53,580 nt of DNA from a virus, in IMG/VR virus record IMGVR_UViG_3300015360_000055, positions 1 to 53,580 of that record; one strand, 5' to 3'. This document shows positions 50,369-53,580 of the stretch, piece by piece (position 1 is the first letter of the stretch; the number at the start of each line of letters is the position of its first letter). A program made the position numbers and the translations under genes. Below the pieces are notes generated by a model that worked only from the letters and a program-made list of their open reading frames with translations, was not told the DNA's origin and made no database searches.

Positions 50369-53300
50369 GTGGCCATTTACAGCACGACCAGTATCGATTA
50401 CGAATACATTAAAGTTCGCTGGCAAGAGCCCTATGTGTCGAATGCACTGAACAGGAAAATGTTCGGTCTTCTTCCCAAGGGTATCTACAGCGGATTTGTA
50501 ATCGGCGCTGGCGGTCTGAGCACTCGCGACATCCAAATTACTACTGGCTCAGTCAGTGGTGGTCTTGGAACCGGTCTCACGGGTGGATATGTCTCCGGTA
50601 ATTTCGATGAAACAACGTCGTACTCGATCGCGATTCATCAAAATAGTTCTGGCTGGTCAACGACTGTGTCGATGCCCCCCGGATCTCTTCCAGCTCACCT
50701 CGATGCGACAGGGCAAAACGGAAACCGCGTCTATGCGGTTATCGATGTAAACTACAATCTCAACCAAGCGACGACTGCGAATTTTCTCTTGGTCAACAGT
50801 ACTCAGATTGATCAAAATCCGAGCTACATTGTTATTGGTTACTGCGACGTTCCTTCAAATCCAGGCACACCACTTGATGCGTCGATGTTTGGGTATAACG
50901 ACTCGAACTATCCTCGCCTCACACCTCTTGCGACCCCACAGAAGGCAGGCTTCATGCCTACTTCTGTGTGGTCACAATTGAACCAATTCTTTCTCTGGGA
51001 AAGCCTGTGCTTGTCTGAGCGTGACCCGAATGACAACAATGTCATTCAGATCTACCCTTCACAGAAGGTGAACTCGGTTAACAACAAGAGAGTTTACACC
51101 TACATCTTGGCGAATATTGCGTCCAAGTTTCCCCGCAGCTCTGCCGGGCTTTATGCCGGTGGCGTAGCGAATGATCAGCTCACCAAGCTGAATATCACGA
51201 CAGGTGTCATCTCCGGCGCTCACGCGATCACCGGAAATACAACCTTCGCAATCCCCTCGGTCAACGGAGTCGCAAGCTCCTTCCAAGTGGGTATCGTTGC
51301 TCTCGATAGCGGCGACAACATCAACGTCACCTACGGATCTGTTTACGCAAGCTCCGCTTTAGCCCTCCTTGATGACAACCTTCCGGTTGTTGGGAAGAGC
51401 TTGATGCAGATCTGCCTGTTCTTGGTTCAAACCAACGCAGGCGGCGTGATTCAGCCTCTGGGCGCTTCTTCGATTTATGATCGTCGCCCGTTCTTGAACG
51501 TCGGTGGCGGTGCAAGTGGTGGTGCCGGATCCCTCCTGGTTCAGTACCTCTCTGACTTCGAAAACTCGATTTACTCTTTCGATCTTCCTTACGACTTCTC
51601 CACGGATGCATCGACACTCCTGGACACGGTCAACTCCACTGGCGCTTACGATCTCGTCAACAGCGTATTCAGCCTGAGTGCCGCTGCTCGGACGATGATC
51701 ACCCTTAATCTTCTTTCGACCGACTTCCTGAACAATGAGCAGGATCTTACGGACGCCGCTCTTCAAGTCTCCTGGCTCTCCGGAAGCGTCGATACTGCTG
51801 CAACTTATCAGCTCTCTCGCGATGGCGGCATCAGCTATCAGACCGTGACAATGACTCAGTTGTCAGAAAGCACTGACTTCACCGGTCGCCTGATCTTCAC
51901 CGATACCGATACTCTCTCTACTCTTTCGACTTACGTCTCTGGGAACATCGATTCCACTCAGCCGTTTGACAACGCTTCCAATCAGCAGCTTGCTCAGGTC
52001 TTCACGATCTCGGGTGAGTCCGTGTTCAAGCAAGCAGAAATTCAAGTCAACAAGGTTGGATCTCCTGGTGGTTCTTTGACCCTCCAGTTGGTTCGTGACT
52101 CGGCTGGATCCCCATCGTCTGTTGCAACTGACATCGTCTCTGTCAGCTCTCCAATCGCGATCTCTGGCCTCTCGGCTGGTGTGAACGTGATTCAAGCAAC
52201 CCTCCCGACCACAGTCCTGAAGGCCGGGACCTATCACCTGGTTATGGTTGTGGATGCTACCTACAAGGCTTCATGGGTCAGTACAACGACCGAGCTTCAA
52301 CTTCGGACGGATGCTTCTGCTCCTTCGATCTCTGTTGCAAAGCAGTACAACGGAACCACTTGGACCGCACTCACCACTGAGTCAGCCTCTTACGTTCTCC
52401 GTGGTCGCTCGATGGATCTTCGCCTGAAGATCACGTCTTCTACCGCATCGAAGCTCTCAGGCTTCAATGTCATGTACTCTCCGGACGCTTCTGTGATCGT
52501 TCCTCAGCAGCAACAGCAGACGATCGTCTTCGCCGGAAGCACGAACCCAAGTTCCTTCACGCTAACGAACTTTGCTCCAAACGCAAACACGCTCAAAGTT
52601 TACGAAGCAGATACCGGAAAAGTATTCGTCTACCCAGCCTTCAGCTTAAACGGTCAGGTCATCACCTTTCCGACCAACACTTTCAATCTTCCTGGTCAAA
52701 CAGTCACTCTCGTTTTTGACCAAACTCAGGGTGGAGTGGTGGATCAGAGCGGTGCAAACGCAACGAACATCGCCACTCAGACCGCACAACTCACAGCCTT
52801 GGGGTCTCAGCTCGATGACTTGAAACGTGTGTCGCTTTCAATGATCAACGTCCCCAATACAACGATCGTTGGACGGGCGCAGATTCCTGATCTGTCCAAT
52901 GATCTAGCAGTTCGGATGGGAATTGATAGATTTCAAGGATTTTCCCTTGTTCCTATTCAAAATGAGTTTGGTCCCGCCGGTCAGCCAGTATTCGGCGCTC
53001 TGAATGATGATCGTGGACTGGTTCGTTTCGTTGGAAATTGGGCACAGTTTAACTCTACAGGTGGTGGCAATCGACCAGAGAGCCAGACCAATGGGGATTA
53101 CTGCGAGATCACGTTCTACGGAACCGGATTGAATCTTCTGATTGCTGCTACTAACTTTGACACTTCTGCAACTTATGCCGTAGATGGGGGGTCTGCTGTT
53201 TCTTTCGGAGTCCCCGGAACAGCTTCAGGAGTTATAGCTGGCAGATTGTACAACCAAAATCAGGTTTTCACCGCTGCCGGATTACAAGGTCTGGCTCTTG

Positions 53301-53580
53301 GCATCCACACCGTCAAGATAACTTCGGTTGCGAACGTAATGGATATTTTTGGGTATGAAGTCGTAAGTTCGTCTTCAACCATTAAGATTCAGCCAGGTAC
53401 TTACTACGCTAACTCGAAAGCAATGGTGCTCGCATCTCAGCAGTCCATTGTTCACAATACCACTTTCGAGTCTGGCACTCTCGGGTCTCGCGGTGGTCGT
53501 GTTAGCGTTTATCTTAAGTCTGACGGGACCATTGGCAAGGCTGTTCAACCCACAAACGCATCACAGTTAAATTTAACTTC
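50369..53580 (+). CDS. large tail fibre protein (partial, runs off the window)
   Basis: The frame opens at GTG 50369 behind GGGAGG and stays open for at least 1,070 codons to the window end. The N-terminus (STTSIDYEYIKVRWQEPYVS) looks like an attachment domain. A helical stretch lies in NATNIATQTAQLTALGSQLD. The later part (CEITFYGTGLNLLIAATNFD; YAVDGGSAVSFGVPG) resembles beta domains of phage receptor-binding fibres. Ser/Thr/Asn-rich, charge-poor composition fits an extracellular fibre. The C-terminal receptor-binding tip is not seen. Confidence 0.85.
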   Translation, partial: MAIYSTTSIDYEYIKVRWQEPYVSNALNRKMFGLLPKGIYSGFVIGAGGLSTRDIQITTGSVSGGLGTGLTGGYVSGNFDETTSYSIAIHQNSSGWSTTVSMPPGSLPAHLDATGQNGNRVYAVIDVNYNLNQATTANFLLVNSTQIDQNPSYIVIGYCDVPSNPGTPLDASMFGYNDSNYPRLTPLATPQKAGFMPTSVWSQLNQFFLWESLCLSERDPNDNNVIQIYPSQKVNSVNNKRVYTYILANIASKFPRSSAGLYAGGVANDQLTKLNITTGVISGAHAITGNTTFAIPSVNGVASSFQVGIVALDSGDNINVTYGSVYASSALALLDDNLPVVGKSLMQICLFLVQTNAGGVIQPLGASSIYDRRPFLNVGGGASGGAGSLLVQYLSDFENSIYSFDLPYDFSTDASTLLDTVNSTGAYDLVNSVFSLSAAARTMITLNLLSTDFLNNEQDLTDAALQVSWLSGSVDTAATYQLSRDGGISYQTVTMTQLSESTDFTGRLIFTDTDTLSTLSTYVSGNIDSTQPFDNASNQQLAQVFTISGESVFKQAEIQVNKVGSPGGSLTLQLVRDSAGSPSSVATDIVSVSSPIAISGLSAGVNVIQATLPTTVLKAGTYHLVMVVDATYKASWVSTTTELQLRTDASAPSISVAKQYNGTTWTALTTESASYVLRGRSMDLRLKITSSTASKLSGFNVMYSPDASVIVPQQQQQTIVFAGSTNPSSFTLTNFAPNANTLKVYEADTGKVFVYPAFSLNGQVITFPTNTFNLPGQTVTLVFDQTQGGVVDQSGANATNIATQTAQLTALGSQLDDLKRVSLSMINVPNTTIVGRAQIPDLSNDLAVRMGIDRFQGFSLVPIQNEFGPAGQPVFGALNDDRGLVRFVGNWAQFNSTGGGNRPESQTNGDYCEITFYGTGLNLLIAATNFDTSATYAVDGGSAVSFGVPGTASGVIAGRLYNQNQVFTAAGLQGLALGIHTVKITSVANVMDIFGYEVVSSSSTIKIQPGTYYANSKAMVLASQQSIVHNTTFESGTLGSRGGRVSVYLKSDGTIGKAVQPTNASQLNLT

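Overview
This window is a contiguous piece of a tailed phage genome with a contractile tail (T4-like myovirus architecture). All but one credible gene lies on the + strand, genes are tightly packed with many ATGA or TGATG junctions, and no cellular housekeeping gene is present. Base composition is close to even and the promoter-like and Shine-Dalgarno-like sites have an ordinary bacterial sigma70 look, so the host is a bacterium, but I cannot name it from sequence. The virion order (terminase, portal, protease/scaffold, capsid, neck, sheath, tubes, baseplate chaperone, tape measure, hub, spike, gp25, gp6, tail fibres) and the size of several proteins suggest a large myovirus. Both ends of the window cut through genes.

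Layout. 1-3,862: end of an unidentified gene, then small proteins of unknown role, several with paired-cysteine zinc motifs. 3,863-5,529: an FtsZ/tubulin-family GTPase with its own promoter-like region, and a small acidic protein. 5,533-18,974: DNA packaging and head, comprising the large terminase, the portal, a 1,791-residue mosaic protein, one small gene on the opposite strand, a prohead protease fused to a scaffold-like coiled coil, and the major capsid protein followed by a strong terminator. 19,113-29,809: neck and head-tail joining proteins plus hypotheticals, interrupted by three dTDP-rhamnose-type genes (RmlD, RmlC, RmlA-like). 29,871-33,893: tail sheath, three tandem tail-tube paralogues and a SWIM-like zinc protein. 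33,894-34,989: an apparent insert with an HNH-like gene behind a perfect inverted repeat, a hypothetical, and a ribbon-helix-helix regulator with a promoter at leaderless spacing. 34,989-49,660: baseplate and tail assembly, including a tail chaperone with a convincing -1 ribosomal frameshift signal, tape measure, hub, spike, a proline-rich repeat protein, gp25, a gp6/J-like wedge with a glycine-rich insert, and a 1,626-residue tail protein with 55-residue repeats. 49,661-53,580: fibre-like genes, the last running off the window.

How it works together. Terminase and portal package DNA into a head built from the capsid protein over the protease-scaffold. The connector, sheath and tube genes build the tail, whose length is set by the tape measure helped by the frameshifted chaperone. 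The baseplate and fibres recognise the host. The tubulin-like protein may position the genome or the capsids, and the sugar-nucleotide genes may modify host surface or virion glycans; both roles are inference.

The most unusual items are: a 15-bp sequence repeated at intervals of several kb; a giant protein that strings together domains otherwise known to me as separate small phage proteins, with protease-like sites near their borders; one beta-rich module inserted in both capsid and sheath proteins; the -1 frameshift signal; and the rhamnose-type cassette inside the virion operon.
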